The notes beneath the pieces were generated by a model. That model was not told the DNA's origin, ran no database searches, and saw nothing but the letters and a program-made list of their open reading frames with translations. From Candidatus Xianfuyuplasma coldseepsis (GTDB lineage Bacteria; Bacillota_I; Bacilli_A; Izemoplasmatales; Izemoplasmataceae): 64,000 nt of DNA. The position numbers and the translations under genes were made by a program. The stretch spans positions 1,206,698 to 1,270,697 of the forward strand of contig NZ_CP048914.1 in NCBI RefSeq assembly GCF_014023125.1, read 5' to 3'. This document shows positions 52,069-60,976 of this stretch, in pieces; positions within the stretch are counted from its first letter, which is position 1; every line of letters begins with the position of its first letter.

Positions 52069-53032
52069 TGTAAAACCAAATGTTTTTGTCAGTGCTTGTT
52101 TAGAATTTGAATCGTGTCGTTTTGATGGAACGATGATTAGTGATGATGTTGTACGACGAATGAAGGATGTTGTCAATTTTATTCGCGTTTGTCCGGAACT
52201 ATCGATTGGACTCACCGCACCGCGTGAGGCGGTTCGCCTTGTGAAACGCAAAGGAGAACATCAAAAACTACTGGGTAGTGTTCACGGGGTTGATTACACA
52301 GAAAAAATGGAGAACTTTACGTCCAAGTATTTGGAGAAATTACTATCGCGGGACATTGATGGATTCTTGTTAAAAGCAAAATCCCCTACCTGTGGTATTG
52401 GGGATGTCAAAGTCTATCAAGACATTGGTAAAGCACAGTTGGATAGTGCACGCCACGATGGGATGTTTGGTACGGCAATTAAAGAACGATTTCCCGATCA
52501 TCCGATTGAAACCGAGCGTCGTATCAGTAACTACAATATTCGTGAATCCTTCTTTACCCATGTGTTTACTATGGCTTCCTTCCGTGAAATGAAGCACGAT
52601 TTCTCGTATAAGAAATTCGTGGAGTTCCATACCAAGAACAAGTATTTATTCATGTCGTATAATCAAGCTATCTTAAAAGACTTAGGTCAAATTCTTGCCA
52701 ATCATGAGAAACTGTCTCATGAGGAAGTACTTCAGAAATACGAGACACAATTACGTAAATTACTGCATGGTGAATCCTCAAAAAAACGACGGATTAATAC
52801 GCTAACTCATATTTATGGATACTTCAAAAAGGATCTGACGACCGAAGAAAAAGAGTATTATTTCAATGCATTAGATGATTACATAGATTACCGGATACCG
52901 TATTCCAACGTATTGTATATCTTAAAAGGATTTGCGGTGCGGTTCCAAGAAGAGTATCTCTTACAACAAACAGTCTTTCAACCGTTTCCGAAAGAATTAT
53001 TGGTTGTTTTAGATAGTGGTAATAAAATATAA
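52061..53032 (+). CDS. DUF523-DUF1722 (YbgA-like) protein
   Basis: This 323-residue protein has an N-terminal DUF523 domain (about 1-150: [25 protein letters not shown]-like [16 protein letters not shown]) with conserved Cys, and a C-terminal DUF1722 (YbgA) domain (about 195-310: [27 protein letters not shown]). The start at 52061 overlaps the photolyase gene. ybgA also neighbours a photolyase gene in Escherichia coli, so a link to DNA repair or thiolated nucleoside metabolism is plausible, but the reaction is not known to me. Confidence 0.85.
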   Translation: MNNVKPNVFVSACLEFESCRFDGTMISDDVVRRMKDVVNFIRVCPELSIGLTAPREAVRLVKRKGEHQKLLGSVHGVDYTEKMENFTSKYLEKLLSRDIDGFLLKAKSPTCGIGDVKVYQDIGKAQLDSARHDGMFGTAIKERFPDHPIETERRISNYNIRESFFTHVFTMASFREMKHDFSYKKFVEFHTKNKYLFMSYNQAILKDLGQILANHEKLSHEEVLQKYETQLRKLLHGESSKKRRINTLTHIYGYFKKDLTTEEKEYYFNALDDYIDYRIPYSNVLYILKGFAVRFQEEYLLQQTVFQPFPKELLVVLDSGNKI

Positions 53033-53056
53033 AAAAGCCAATATGGCTTTTTTTTA
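53031..53056 (+). terminator. terminator of the photolyase operon
   Basis: AAAAAAGCCA-ATA-TGGCTTTTTT. Confidence 0.8.
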
Positions 53057-53115
53057 TTAGACCAGCTTCGTTCTCATGGTATAATGTGAATGACATCGAT
53101 ATGAGGAGGGTCCCA

Positions 53116-56100
53116 ATGAAAAAACGACTAAGTCTAAAAGAAATCATGCAATACGGCTTACTGATCAGTGTGTTTGTGTTTTCCATTGTGTACCTAGTTA
53201 CCATTCAAGAGGAGTTACCATCAACGGACTATCACCATCAAATCCAATCTGAAATCACCGATCCTGAAACATTGAAGATTGGTGTTTTAGCAAATCAGAG
53301 TGATCCCATGGTACACGAACAATGGGATGATACAGCAACGTATCTGACTAGCGTGATTCCCGATCACACATTTGACATTGTACCCATTGCGTTTGATGAT
53401 GTTGAATCTCTTGTGGATAGTCAAGAAGTCGATTTTATCCTTGTCAATTCCTCGCTATATAGTGCACTTGAGGTCGAGTTTGGTGCACGCGCAATTGCGA
53501 CGATTGAACGCGAATACGATGGTAGTATCGTATCCTCATATGCGAGTGTAATTTTTACCGACAATAGCAACTCCAACATCAATAATTTTGATGATCTAAA
53601 AGGTATTCGTTTTGGTGCCGTTGATGAAACCTCATTTGGTGGATGGCAAATGACCCAAAAAGAATTGTTTATGGTCGGGATGTCAGCCAGTGATTTTGGT
53701 AGCATTACATATGTTGGAGAGCACCGTGATGTTGTATTGCAAGTGTTGCAAGGACAACTCGATGCTGGTACCGTTCGTACTGGTGTCATCGAAGACATGT
53801 CCGAAGAAGGACTAATCAATATTGATGATATTAAAGTGCTGGCACTAGAAGATTCGTCACGTCTATTCTTAACTTCTACACAACTTTATCCGGAATGGCC
53901 AATGGCAACATTACCACATATTTCCGATGACCTTGGAACCTTGGTTGCTGAAGCACTATTTCAGATAGAAGCAACTGACGATGCGGCAATTAGTGGGAAT
54001 ATTGCAGGATGGACCATCCCGGAAAACTATCAAGATGTCCATACAACATTGCGCTTACTTCGAATCAATCCCTACGAAGATTTTGGAACGGTAAGTTTTC
54101 ACAATAGCATCTATCAAAATAAAATATTCCTAATTATTATCGTGGTAGCTTTGTTTGCGATTGTATCGTTTACGTTGTGGATGATTCAAACAAGAGGACG
54201 ACTCGTTGAACTATCCAATCGCAGCATGGAGATGGAAAGAGTTGCTCGTGAAGCGAATGAAGCCAAGGGTGAGTTTTTAGCCAACATGTCCCATGAAATT
54301 CGAACGCCGATGAGTGCGGTAATCGGGTTGTCAACCTTGATTGATGGTACGGAGTTGACACCACGACAACGTGATTATAACAATCGTTTAAAGAGTTCTG
54401 CGGTGAATTTACTTGGCATCATCAACGATATTTTGGATTACTCGAAAATTGAAGCGAAACAAATGGTGATTGAAAACATTGAGTTTGATCTCAATGATGT
54501 TTTATATAATTTATCCAATGTTGTGACTTTGAAGGCAACACAGAAAAATATCGAGTTCTTATATGATATACAGTCTGATTTACCCAAAATGTTCTTAGGA
54601 GATCCACTCCGACTAGGACAAATCCTGATTAACATCGTAACCAATGCGATTAAGTTTACCGAAGTCGGTCATGTCATTGTCCGCATTCGTTCGAAGATGA
54701 TTGATGGGGAGTATCACTTGGAGTTTGTCATTAAAGATACAGGCATCGGGATGTCACGCGAACAAGTTCAAAAGATTATTCAACCCTTCACCCAAGCGGA
54801 TAGTTCGTTTACTAGACGCTATGGGGGAACCGGACTTGGACTCTCCATTACGAATCAATTGATTCACATCATGGGCGGGACGCTGCAAATCTCAAGTACG
54901 GTTAATGCTGGTAGTACTTTTAGTTTTGCCTTACCATTCCCACCAACTGAGACGAAACAAGAGAAGATTACAGTACCAGCCTATTTCAACGATATCAGTG
55001 TCTTAATTGTTGATGACAATACCGTTGCACTTGATGTACTAGAAGACATATGTTTATCCGTTGGTATTGCTGCTCGTAAAGCATCATCCGTTGCTCAAGT
55101 GGATCGTTTGTTAAACATGAAAAACTACCATCCCAATTTAATTATTATGGACTACACATTACCGAATGAAAATGGGATTGATGTCATTAAGAGATACCAA
55201 GAAGAAGGATTGCTTGAAGGTGCCCATATTGTGCTAATTATCTCCGTTCATAATCACGAGCAAATCATCCGAAAAGCCAACGACATAGGAATATACGACT
55301 TTATGGATAAACCAATTACGACATCGGTATTTGTCAATACGGTTGTTAGTATCTTTAATCAAGATGAAGCAAGAAGTAAAGTCGAACGAATCAATCCGAA
55401 TCGCGTCGATTTGGTACAACCAGGTACACATATCATTCTTGCTGAGGACAATCCAATTAATCAAAAGATTGTCAATGAGTTATTAACAAAACAAGGTTTT
55501 GAAGTAACCATTGCGAATAATGGACAAGAAGTCTTGGATCTGTTAAAAGAACGAATGCATGATTACAAATTGATTTTAATGGATATTCAAATGCCCGTTA
55601 TGAATGGCCGTGAGGCAACGCGATTAATCCGGAAATCATCCGCATCGTATCGGAACATTCCGATTGTTGCGATGACGGCGCATGCTCTCGATATTGAACG
55701 TCAAAAATCACTTGATGCAGGAATGAATGACTTTTTAACCAAGCCTGTTGAAATGAAAACTTTGTTCCAAGTTTTATCAAAATATATCGATATCATATCG
55801 GTTTCTGTGGATTCAAAAACCTCCGATGATTTACAACTGGATTTCCTCAATATTAAACAAGGTATGAAAAACACCTCCGAAGATGTAGCGTTCTACCTGG
55901 AAATTCTCTATACGTTCTTAACCGATTACAAAGATTTTACAAAAACTCTGGATGTATTAGTGAAAGCCGAAGAAGAAGAGGACATCGCAATTGAAATCCA
56001 TACGATTAAAGGCTTGGCTCAAACAATTGGTGCGGATACATTATTTAAAGATGCGAAAATCTTTGAAACGCAATTACGGAAAGGTGAATTTGATATTGAT

Positions 56101-56184
56101 GTCTATCACCGTTTTCTCAATTCATTCCAAGACATTATTACCAATCTTGAGGAATACTTTAAAAACAATCCGTTTAAAAAATAA
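53116..56184 (+). CDS. hybrid histidine kinase with PhnD-like sensor, two receivers and HPt
   Basis: This 1,022-residue protein has a membrane span (about 12-32) and an extracellular phosphonate-binding (PhnD)-like substrate-binding domain (about 50-310; [41 protein letters not shown]). A second span (about 340-360) leads to HisKA with His near 392 (MSHEIRTP), HATPase (about 505-620; GTGLGLSI), receiver 1 (Asp about 679), receiver 2 (Asp about 822, [10 protein letters not shown]) and an HPt domain with His near 962 (IHTIKG). It is a complete phosphorelay in one chain. TtrS-type sensors use similar ligand domains. The partner is likely one of the regulators downstream. Confidence 0.9.
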   Translation: MKKRLSLKEIMQYGLLISVFVFSIVYLVTIQEELPSTDYHHQIQSEITDPETLKIGVLANQSDPMVHEQWDDTATYLTSVIPDHTFDIVPIAFDDVESLVDSQEVDFILVNSSLYSALEVEFGARAIATIEREYDGSIVSSYASVIFTDNSNSNINNFDDLKGIRFGAVDETSFGGWQMTQKELFMVGMSASDFGSITYVGEHRDVVLQVLQGQLDAGTVRTGVIEDMSEEGLINIDDIKVLALEDSSRLFLTSTQLYPEWPMATLPHISDDLGTLVAEALFQIEATDDAAISGNIAGWTIPENYQDVHTTLRLLRINPYEDFGTVSFHNSIYQNKIFLIIIVVALFAIVSFTLWMIQTRGRLVELSNRSMEMERVAREANEAKGEFLANMSHEIRTPMSAVIGLSTLIDGTELTPRQRDYNNRLKSSAVNLLGIINDILDYSKIEAKQMVIENIEFDLNDVLYNLSNVVTLKATQKNIEFLYDIQSDLPKMFLGDPLRLGQILINIVTNAIKFTEVGHVIVRIRSKMIDGEYHLEFVIKDTGIGMSREQVQKIIQPFTQADSSFTRRYGGTGLGLSITNQLIHIMGGTLQISSTVNAGSTFSFALPFPPTETKQEKITVPAYFNDISVLIVDDNTVALDVLEDICLSVGIAARKASSVAQVDRLLNMKNYHPNLIIMDYTLPNENGIDVIKRYQEEGLLEGAHIVLIISVHNHEQIIRKANDIGIYDFMDKPITTSVFVNTVVSIFNQDEARSKVERINPNRVDLVQPGTHIILAEDNPINQKIVNELLTKQGFEVTIANNGQEVLDLLKERMHDYKLILMDIQMPVMNGREATRLIRKSSASYRNIPIVAMTAHALDIERQKSLDAGMNDFLTKPVEMKTLFQVLSKYIDIISVSVDSKTSDDLQLDFLNIKQGMKNTSEDVAFYLEILYTFLTDYKDFTKTLDVLVKAEEEEDIAIEIHTIKGLAQTIGADTLFKDAKIFETQLRKGEFDIDVYHRFLNSFQDIITNLEEYFKNNPFKK

Positions 56185-56205
56185 ACCCTAATCCTAGGGT
56201 TTATT
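56180..56205 (+). terminator. terminator after the hybrid kinase
   Basis: AATAAACCCTA and TAGGGTTTATT form an 11-bp stem; the T tract is weak. Confidence 0.6.
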
Positions 56206-56256
56206 CTATTGTTTAACTTCAATTCTTACATCTTTCTTAACTTTTTTGTTGTCCCG

Positions 56257-56285
56257 TTGACGGCATGAGGTATTTTTTGTACGAT
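56257..56285 (+). promoter_or_regulatory. promoter of the pseudo-receiver/HPt gene
   Basis: TTGACG (56257-56262) and TACGAT (56280-56285) are 17 nt apart. Confidence 0.5.
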
Positions 56286-56340
56286 AAAGTAAATACAACA
56301 AAGTTGTGTGACACAAATTTAATGAATGGTTGTGATTTCG

Positions 56341-57090
56341 ATGACACGACGCATGTGGAATATTTTAATTGTTGACGACAATACGATTAATCGTAAACTA
56401 TTACGTCACGCGTTTCAAAAGACGGATGTTGAAGTAACCGAAGCACGAACCGGAGAAGAAGCAATTGAACTTGTTCGGGATCAAGAATTTGACATGATTT
56501 TTATTAGTCTAAATATGACGGGAATGAATGGGTATGAAACAACAACAAGGATACGCTCGTTGTATCCAAGAAATATCCATATACCAATCATTGCTACAAC
56601 AACAAAAGAACCATCACGAATTATTGAGAAAGTTCAACGATATCACCTGAATGATATCGTTCGTAAACCAATTCAAAAGACCGATATTATAACATTGTTA
56701 AAAAAATACCTAAGTTTTACTAGTGAAGATGATATTTATAGTATTAAGAAAGCAAACATTATCAATATACAAGAGTTTGAAAAATTCTATCAGGATGAAG
56801 TATTACGGAAAGATATTTTAGAAACTATTATTGAAGAAAAAGATAAGGACTTACGCGATATTGAACGTGCGTTCTCCTCTAAAAACTGTGAAACAATCTA
56901 TCATAAAATTCATTATTTAAAAGGATCGTTTTCCTATATAAAAGCCGATAAAATTCTCCGCATTACACAAAGTATATTGGATTTCTGCAAAGAACAGATG
57001 ATTGATGAAGTTCTTGCATTAGAAGAACCCTTCACCGAAAACTATAAACAATTGCAACAAGAAATTGAAATGTATTTACAAACGATGTAA
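56341..57090 (+). CDS. pseudo-receiver fused to an HPt domain
   Basis: In this 249-residue protein, residues 5-130 are a receiver-type domain with the acidic pair (VDDN), the Thr/Ala switch region and the Lys (VRKPI), but the acceptor position holds Ser at about residue 56 (FISLNMTGMNG where active receivers have MD). Residues about 150-245 form an HPt-like helical bundle with IHYLKGSF, so the transfer His is present. It has no DNA-binding domain. It may pass phosphate between the hybrid kinase and another regulator, with the receiver as a protein-binding unit. The start is uncertain: no clear Shine-Dalgarno lies before 56326, 56341 or 56353. Confidence 0.8.
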   Translation: MTRRMWNILIVDDNTINRKLLRHAFQKTDVEVTEARTGEEAIELVRDQEFDMIFISLNMTGMNGYETTTRIRSLYPRNIHIPIIATTTKEPSRIIEKVQRYHLNDIVRKPIQKTDIITLLKKYLSFTSEDDIYSIKKANIINIQEFEKFYQDEVLRKDILETIIEEKDKDLRDIERAFSSKNCETIYHKIHYLKGSFSYIKADKILRITQSILDFCKEQMIDEVLALEEPFTENYKQLQQEIEMYLQTM

Positions 57091-57117
57091 GATTCCCTGT
57101 GAATCTTACATTTTTAT
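57087..57117 (+). terminator. terminator after the pseudo-receiver/HPt gene
   Basis: GTAAGATTC and GAATCTTAC form a 9-bp stem followed by ATTTTTATT; the left arm overlaps the stop codon. Confidence 0.75.
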
Positions 57118-57136
57118 TAAGCTTCGTTCATATGGG

Positions 57137-57199
57137 TTGAAATCCCTTCTCACCTACGCTAATATGATCACATAAGAACAGAATTATCAAGGTAGGTGA
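57137..57199 (+). promoter_or_regulatory. promoter and inverted repeat before the first TasA-like gene
   Basis: TTGAAA (57137-57142) and TAATAT (57160-57165) are 17 nt apart. TCACCTAC (57150-57157) and GTAGGTGA (57192-57199) are exact complements; the right arm covers the ribosome binding site. If this promoter is used, the left arm is not in the transcript and the repeat would act at DNA level, if at all. Confidence 0.45.
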
Positions 57200-57204
57200 A
57201 GCTA

Positions 57205-57783
57205 ATGAAACGGTTTAAAAAAGCCATTCAACACGTTTGTAACAAATCGTTAATAACCCTAATGTTATTAGCTTCTTTTTTGATGACAACGTCTACATTT
57301 GCCTACTTTGCCAGTGATACACAAGGATCAACAACAACGACCGTTGCAACGTTTCAAATTGGTGAATTCAATATCGGAACAATCAATTATTCGATAATCA
57401 ATAACTTAACAACAACGGGATACCTTGTCGATATGAACTCCGTATTATATGGATCATCCAACAGTGATGTACTGGATTTTGATTTAACTTGGAATCCTGC
57501 GGATATCCCAGCAAGCAATGATGAAGTGGAAATGAATATCTCCTATACGATGAATGTAATCTATAATAACAAAACAGCAGATCAAGCCACCATTGATCGA
57601 TTAATGAGTTTATTGACGATTACCGCAACACCTGCTAATCCATCTAGTATTGACGTTGCATCCGGTACAGCATCGTATACGTACACATTCTCAGTACAAC
57701 CAAATATTTCTCGTAATGATGAAGTATTCCTTAGCAAAATTGACTTAACAATTATCTACGATTTTACGATTCAAAGTATTTAA
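57205..57783 (+). CDS. TasA/camelysin-like secreted protein, SipW-type signal
   Basis: This 192-residue protein has a long basic N-terminus and a hydrophobic core (LITLMLLASFLMTTSTFAYF), then the typical start of mature TasA-like proteins: FAYFASDTQGSTTTTVATFQIGEF. The rest is a beta-rich single domain. Members of this family form extracellular fibres in Bacillus biofilms or act as camelysin proteases; they are processed by SipW-type signal peptidases, not found in this window. The start at 57205 was chosen over an upstream GTG because AGGTAGGTG lies 6-8 nt before it. It sits between two response-regulator-type genes. Confidence 0.75.
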   Translation: MKRFKKAIQHVCNKSLITLMLLASFLMTTSTFAYFASDTQGSTTTTVATFQIGEFNIGTINYSIINNLTTTGYLVDMNSVLYGSSNSDVLDFDLTWNPADIPASNDEVEMNISYTMNVIYNNKTADQATIDRLMSLLTITATPANPSSIDVASGTASYTYTFSVQPNISRNDEVFLSKIDLTIIYDFTIQSI

Positions 57784-57806
57784 CGTAATCATTCTAATCT
57801 AGGGTA

Positions 57807-57835
57807 TTACGAATACGCTTAATCTATGATATAAT
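57807..57835 (+). promoter_or_regulatory. promoter of the OmpR-type regulator
   Basis: TTACGA (57807-57812) and TATAAT (57830-57835) are 17 nt apart, 30 nt before the start codon. Confidence 0.55.
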
Positions 57836-57865
57836 CTATATATACGATTGTGATGAGGTGAGTCT

Positions 57866-58567
57866 ATGGAAAAAATTCTCGTTGTTGAAGACAACAAGGT
57901 AGTAAATGTCACTATCTCTAGAATGCTAGAAGCTGAGGGCTATTTAGTAACCAGTTGTTACAATGCCGAAGACGCACTACAAGAAGTAAGTCGTAAAAAA
58001 TACGATCTGATTATTCTTGATCTCCATTTACCACAAATGCATGGGTATGCATTTTTGCAAGTTCTACGTAAAAAATCGGATATACCTGTCATCATCAACA
58101 CCTCGCATTCTAGTGTCAAAGCTCGTGTCAAATTAATCAACGCTGGAGCAAGTGACTTTATTGAAAAGACATACACCCAAGAAGAGATTTTAGAAAGTAT
58201 TCGCATCATCTTAGATGATCGCAAGAAAAAACAAAAACAAAACAAAGTGGTCACATACAAAAATATTGAAATTGATTTCACTCACCGGACCATAAAAAAA
58301 GATGGCAAACTGGTTGAAACCACCAGTAAGGAATTTGATATATTGAAAGTTCTATACGATGATCCAGACCGAGCATTCTCTCGAAAGCAACTCTATCTTG
58401 TTGTGTGGGGTGAAGAATATTCGGAGAGTGTTGATAACACCATCAACGTTCATGTAAAACGCCTACGAAATAAAATTGAAGAAAACCCGAAAAAACCCGA
58501 AATCATTGAAACGGTTTATGCGTTTGGCTACCGATTAGGAAAACTATTTGCAAACGAAATCAAATAA
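57866..58567 (+). CDS. OmpR/PhoB-family response regulator
   Basis: This 233-residue protein has an N-terminal receiver (1-118) with VVEDN, acceptor Asp52 (IILDLHLPQMHG) and Lys in IEKTY. The C-terminal winged helix (about 130-225) carries TSKEFDILKVLYDD, FSRKQLYLVVWGEE, VDNTINVHVKRLRNKIE and TVYAFGYRLG. All key residues are present, so it is a phosphorylation-dependent DNA-binding regulator. There is no dedicated kinase gene next to it other than the hybrid kinase at 53116. It lies between the two TasA-like genes and could control them. Confidence 0.92.
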   Translation: MEKILVVEDNKVVNVTISRMLEAEGYLVTSCYNAEDALQEVSRKKYDLIILDLHLPQMHGYAFLQVLRKKSDIPVIINTSHSSVKARVKLINAGASDFIEKTYTQEEILESIRIILDDRKKKQKQNKVVTYKNIEIDFTHRTIKKDGKLVETTSKEFDILKVLYDDPDRAFSRKQLYLVVWGEEYSESVDNTINVHVKRLRNKIEENPKKPEIIETVYAFGYRLGKLFANEIK

Positions 58568-58576
58568 TTGAATTAG

Positions 58577-58606
58577 AAAAGAATTAGCGAAATGCTAATT
58601 CTTTTT
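58577..58606 (+). terminator. terminator after the OmpR-type regulator
   Basis: AAAAGAATTAGC-GAAAT-GCTAATTCTTTT followed by T. Confidence 0.85.
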
Positions 58607-58681
58607 ATATGCTTATTAAAGGCTATAAATAGGCATTAATAATTAGAAACTTAAATAAAAATTAAATGGCTACTACATCCG

Positions 58682-58819
58682 TTGACTTTCATTTATAGGT
58701 CTTGTATTATGAAATCAGCAAAGGACGAAAAATGTAAAAATCTTTGCCCTCAGCTTGAGAGACTATCAAGACGTATGTATAAAAAAATCAAATTAGAAAT
58801 CAAAAGGAGACATATCAAA
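58682..58819 (+). promoter_or_regulatory. promoter and structured leader of the second TasA-like gene
   Basis: TTGACT (58682-58687) and TATTAT (58705-58710) are 17 nt apart. The roughly 100-nt leader contains GCAAAG...CTTTGC and CTCA-GCT-TGAG stems, both before the AAAAGGAG ribosome binding site. I do not recognise a known riboswitch class. Confidence 0.5.
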
Positions 58820-59416
58820 ATGAAATTAAAAGTAAAAATTATTGCATCATTATTATTAGTATCTTTAGTTGTTAGCGCGGGTACATTCGCTTACTGGGCA
58901 AGTAATGTTTTAGGAACTGAAACCACTTCAACCGGAACCGTAACTGTTGGATCTGGAGACTCTGTATCAACGACATTTGATTTAACAAATGCACAAGACA
59001 GTTCAGGTTTATTAGTACCTGCTGGTCAATTAGCAAATAGCACTGCTGGAGCAGTGGGAGCAATCGATTTATCATGGGACGTACAATGGTTGGAAGATGA
59101 AGTTACTTCACAATTAGCTGGAACCAGTTCTGTTGCAGATATTACGGTTACTAGTGACGTTGTTATCACCTTAGGTGAAACCGTATTAGATAGTACCACT
59201 TACGCAAATATTTACGCCCTGATCAATGTTACACCTGATGCTGGAAATGCTACCCAATTAACATTGGATGCAGCTGCTGAAACATTTGCTTTCCAAATTA
59301 CAATGGATGAACCTGCAGATCAAGCTGAATATGATTTAATTTCTACTGCATCTGTTGCGATTACATTTACCTACACAATCGATAGCGCAGACATCGTTAC
59401 GACGGACGTAAACTAA
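58820..59416 (+). CDS. TasA/camelysin-like secreted protein, SipW-type signal
   Basis: This 198-residue protein has signal KIIASLLLVSLVVSAGTFAYW followed by ASNVLGTETTSTGTVTVGSG, the usual pattern for SipW-dependent TasA-like proteins. The mature domain is beta-rich, acidic, and lacks Cys. AAAAGGAG lies 8-10 nt before the ATG at 58820; a longer frame upstream overlaps the leader and is rejected. It is diverged from the protein at 57205 but of the same kind. A strong promoter and a structured leader suggest high, regulated expression. Confidence 0.75.
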   Translation: MKLKVKIIASLLLVSLVVSAGTFAYWASNVLGTETTSTGTVTVGSGDSVSTTFDLTNAQDSSGLLVPAGQLANSTAGAVGAIDLSWDVQWLEDEVTSQLAGTSSVADITVTSDVVITLGETVLDSTTYANIYALINVTPDAGNATQLTLDAAAETFAFQITMDEPADQAEYDLISTASVAITFTYTIDSADIVTTDVN

Positions 59417-59686
59417 GAAACGTAGATTTGTGAAGAGAGGTATTGCCCACCCTTTCCCTTTCTTCACTTGATCTGGGTGCATGGACCATGAGGGTTCGTG
59501 CATCGATATCAAGTTCCGAATCGAATCATCATAATTTTCTCATTATCCTCCCAACCCTTTTCCGCCATGAAGGCAAAAAAGAAGTACTTAACGGTACTTT
59601 TTTTATTTTTTCAAACATTTTGATTATTGCAAAAAAATTCGAAGAGGATTATTATAGTAATAGACCACTTGAAAAAGGAGATTATC
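59417..59686. other. non-coding 3' region with stacked hairpins
   Basis: No convincing gene is found. GTGAAGA (59430-59436) pairs with TCTTCAC (59461-59467), and ACTTGAT (59466-59472) with ATCAAGT (59508-59514) enclosing a partly complementary TGCATG/CGTGCA pair. The terminator follows at 59574-59606. The stretch could be a structured 3' UTR or a small RNA. Confidence 0.4.
59574..59606 (+). terminator. terminator after the second TasA-like region
   Basis: AAGTAC-TTAACG-GTACTT flanked by A and T runs. Confidence 0.7.
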
Positions 59687-60106
59687 ATGGGAAATAACTT
59701 TTTAGGCAAGTTGAGACAAGTGTTTGGAGCACGTGACTTTAACAAGGAAAACGATCAACTATTACACACAATAAGTGTCCAAGCTATGGATGCCCGTTAT
59801 GAGTTTGGAGATATGATTGGTGCAGCAAACGTCTTGCGGATGTTACTGGAAATGTATGGTGAACGGAAAAAGCAAAATCATCGTCAAAAAGGACGTAAGT
59901 TTATTGAATTTATTCTCAGTAGCAAACACCAAGATCTAAAAAATGTTGGTTATAAACATTGGCAAAACATCAATAAACTCATTCACTTGAATCAACCGAA
60001 AGTCTATCCGTATCATCAAAAGAACTTGGAACAAGCGATTGCTTTCTTTAAAAAGGAAGTCAAAGGAATACATCAAATCAATATTCAGTCGACAGAAGAG
60101 ATATAA
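59687..60106 (+). CDS. small hypothetical protein
   Basis: This 139-residue protein is helical and basic, with no membrane span. It opens MGNNFLGKLRQVFGARDFNKEN and ends with a Lys/His/Gln-rich tail. AAAAAGGAG is located before the ATG at 59687. No family is recognised. It stands alone between terminators. Confidence 0.6.
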   Translation: MGNNFLGKLRQVFGARDFNKENDQLLHTISVQAMDARYEFGDMIGAANVLRMLLEMYGERKKQNHRQKGRKFIEFILSSKHQDLKNVGYKHWQNINKLIHLNQPKVYPYHQKNLEQAIAFFKKEVKGIHQINIQSTEEI

Positions 60107-60142
60107 AAAAACTGCACAAAATCTTGTGCAGTTTATTTTTTT
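60104..60142. terminator. convergent terminator
   Basis: AAACTGCACAA-AATC-TTGTGCAGTTT, an 11-bp perfect stem shared by the genes at 59687 and 60141. Confidence 0.85.
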
Positions 60143-60872
60143 AATCGGTCCATGGTCTACTGAAATATTGAGTTACACCATTCCAATATGCTTCTTCAAG
60201 GGCTAATCGATGTCCGATGACATCAAACTCAATCGTATATCCACGTTCGGTGTAGAATGTCACAACCCCGTCATAATAATCCCATGTACCATCGTCATCA
60301 CCGGTAGAAGTTGAATTGCCACTATACCATTGATATTCGGATGTCCACGTACCATCGGCATTTAGATCGTAATTTTGATAGGCGATATTTGTTGGTAGAG
60401 TGCCATCTGAATACTCGTATGCATAGGACCCAACAAGCCAACTCGGATTGGTTCGTAGCTCCTCATCAACAACAGTATACTCGATACTATCAATAAAAAG
60501 ATCATCTTTGTATACGTCTACAGAATAATCACCCGGAAACCATCCCCCGCTTGGACTTGTTGCGGTAATTCGAAGAGTTTGTGGGCTGTCTGTAATTGTA
60601 ACGGAGTCCTCTTGAATAAGCACATCAATCCCATAGTACCATTCGACATCAATCACCGAATCTTTGGCATTATTTATCGTGGCATAGACATACATTGTAT
60701 TGGTATCGGTATCCATAGATGAAACGGATGCTGTCCCGTTTTCGATATTGGTAACAATTAGGTTTCCAATTATCGCTGCATCTTCAGGTAACTCATATTT
60801 TAACTTAATCGGATTACTGCAACTAGACAGCAAGAAAACTAATAAAATAGCAATAAGTTGATAAGATTTCAT
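60141..60872 (-). CDS. hypothetical lipoprotein
   Basis: This 243-residue protein has a lipoprotein signal (LLSSCSN, Cys at about residue 18). The mature part has two regions: a beta-rich N-terminal half (about 25-130, possibly Ig-like) and a C-terminal half (about 140-240) rich in Trp, Tyr and Asp with YDLNADGTW and GDDDGTWDYYDG, resembling small lipocalin-like or extracellular stress-type domains. No enzymatic motif. The start at 60872 follows a GGGGTG segment. Confidence 0.65.
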   Translation of the reverse strand: MKSYQLIAILLVFLLSSCSNPIKLKYELPEDAAIIGNLIVTNIENGTASVSSMDTDTNTMYVYATINNAKDSVIDVEWYYGIDVLIQEDSVTITDSPQTLRITATSPSGGWFPGDYSVDVYKDDLFIDSIEYTVVDEELRTNPSWLVGSYAYEYSDGTLPTNIAYQNYDLNADGTWTSEYQWYSGNSTSTGDDDGTWDYYDGVVTFYTERGYTIEFDVIGHRLALEEAYWNGVTQYFSRPWTD

Positions 60873-60940
60873 CAAAACACCCCTTATTTGTAATTGATTC
60901 TAGTATAGCAAATTCAATATGATTTGAAAATAGGAAACAA

Positions 60941-60970
60941 AAAAACCCGTTGAAATGTCAACGGGTTTTG
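60941..60970 (-). terminator. hppA terminator
   Basis: AAAACCCGTTGA-AATG-TCAACGGGTTTT, 12-bp stem followed on the minus strand by TTTT; starts 7 nt after the hppA stop. Confidence 0.85.
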
Positions 60971-60976
60971 ACTTAA

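Noticed and set aside
57150-57199. Leader hairpin hiding the ribosome binding site of the first TasA-like gene
   Set aside because: The left arm TCACCTAC lies inside the best promoter (between TTGAAA and TAATAT) and would not be transcribed from it; kept only as a note in the promoter entry.
58711-58819. c-di-GMP (GEMM) riboswitch in the TasA-like leader
   Set aside because: The conserved GEMM core segments are absent; only simple stems are seen.
59443-59697. 84-codon open frame after the second TasA-like gene
   Set aside because: No ribosome binding site, low-complexity Ser/Leu-rich and hydrophobic product, overlaps hairpins, a terminator and the start of the real gene at 59687.
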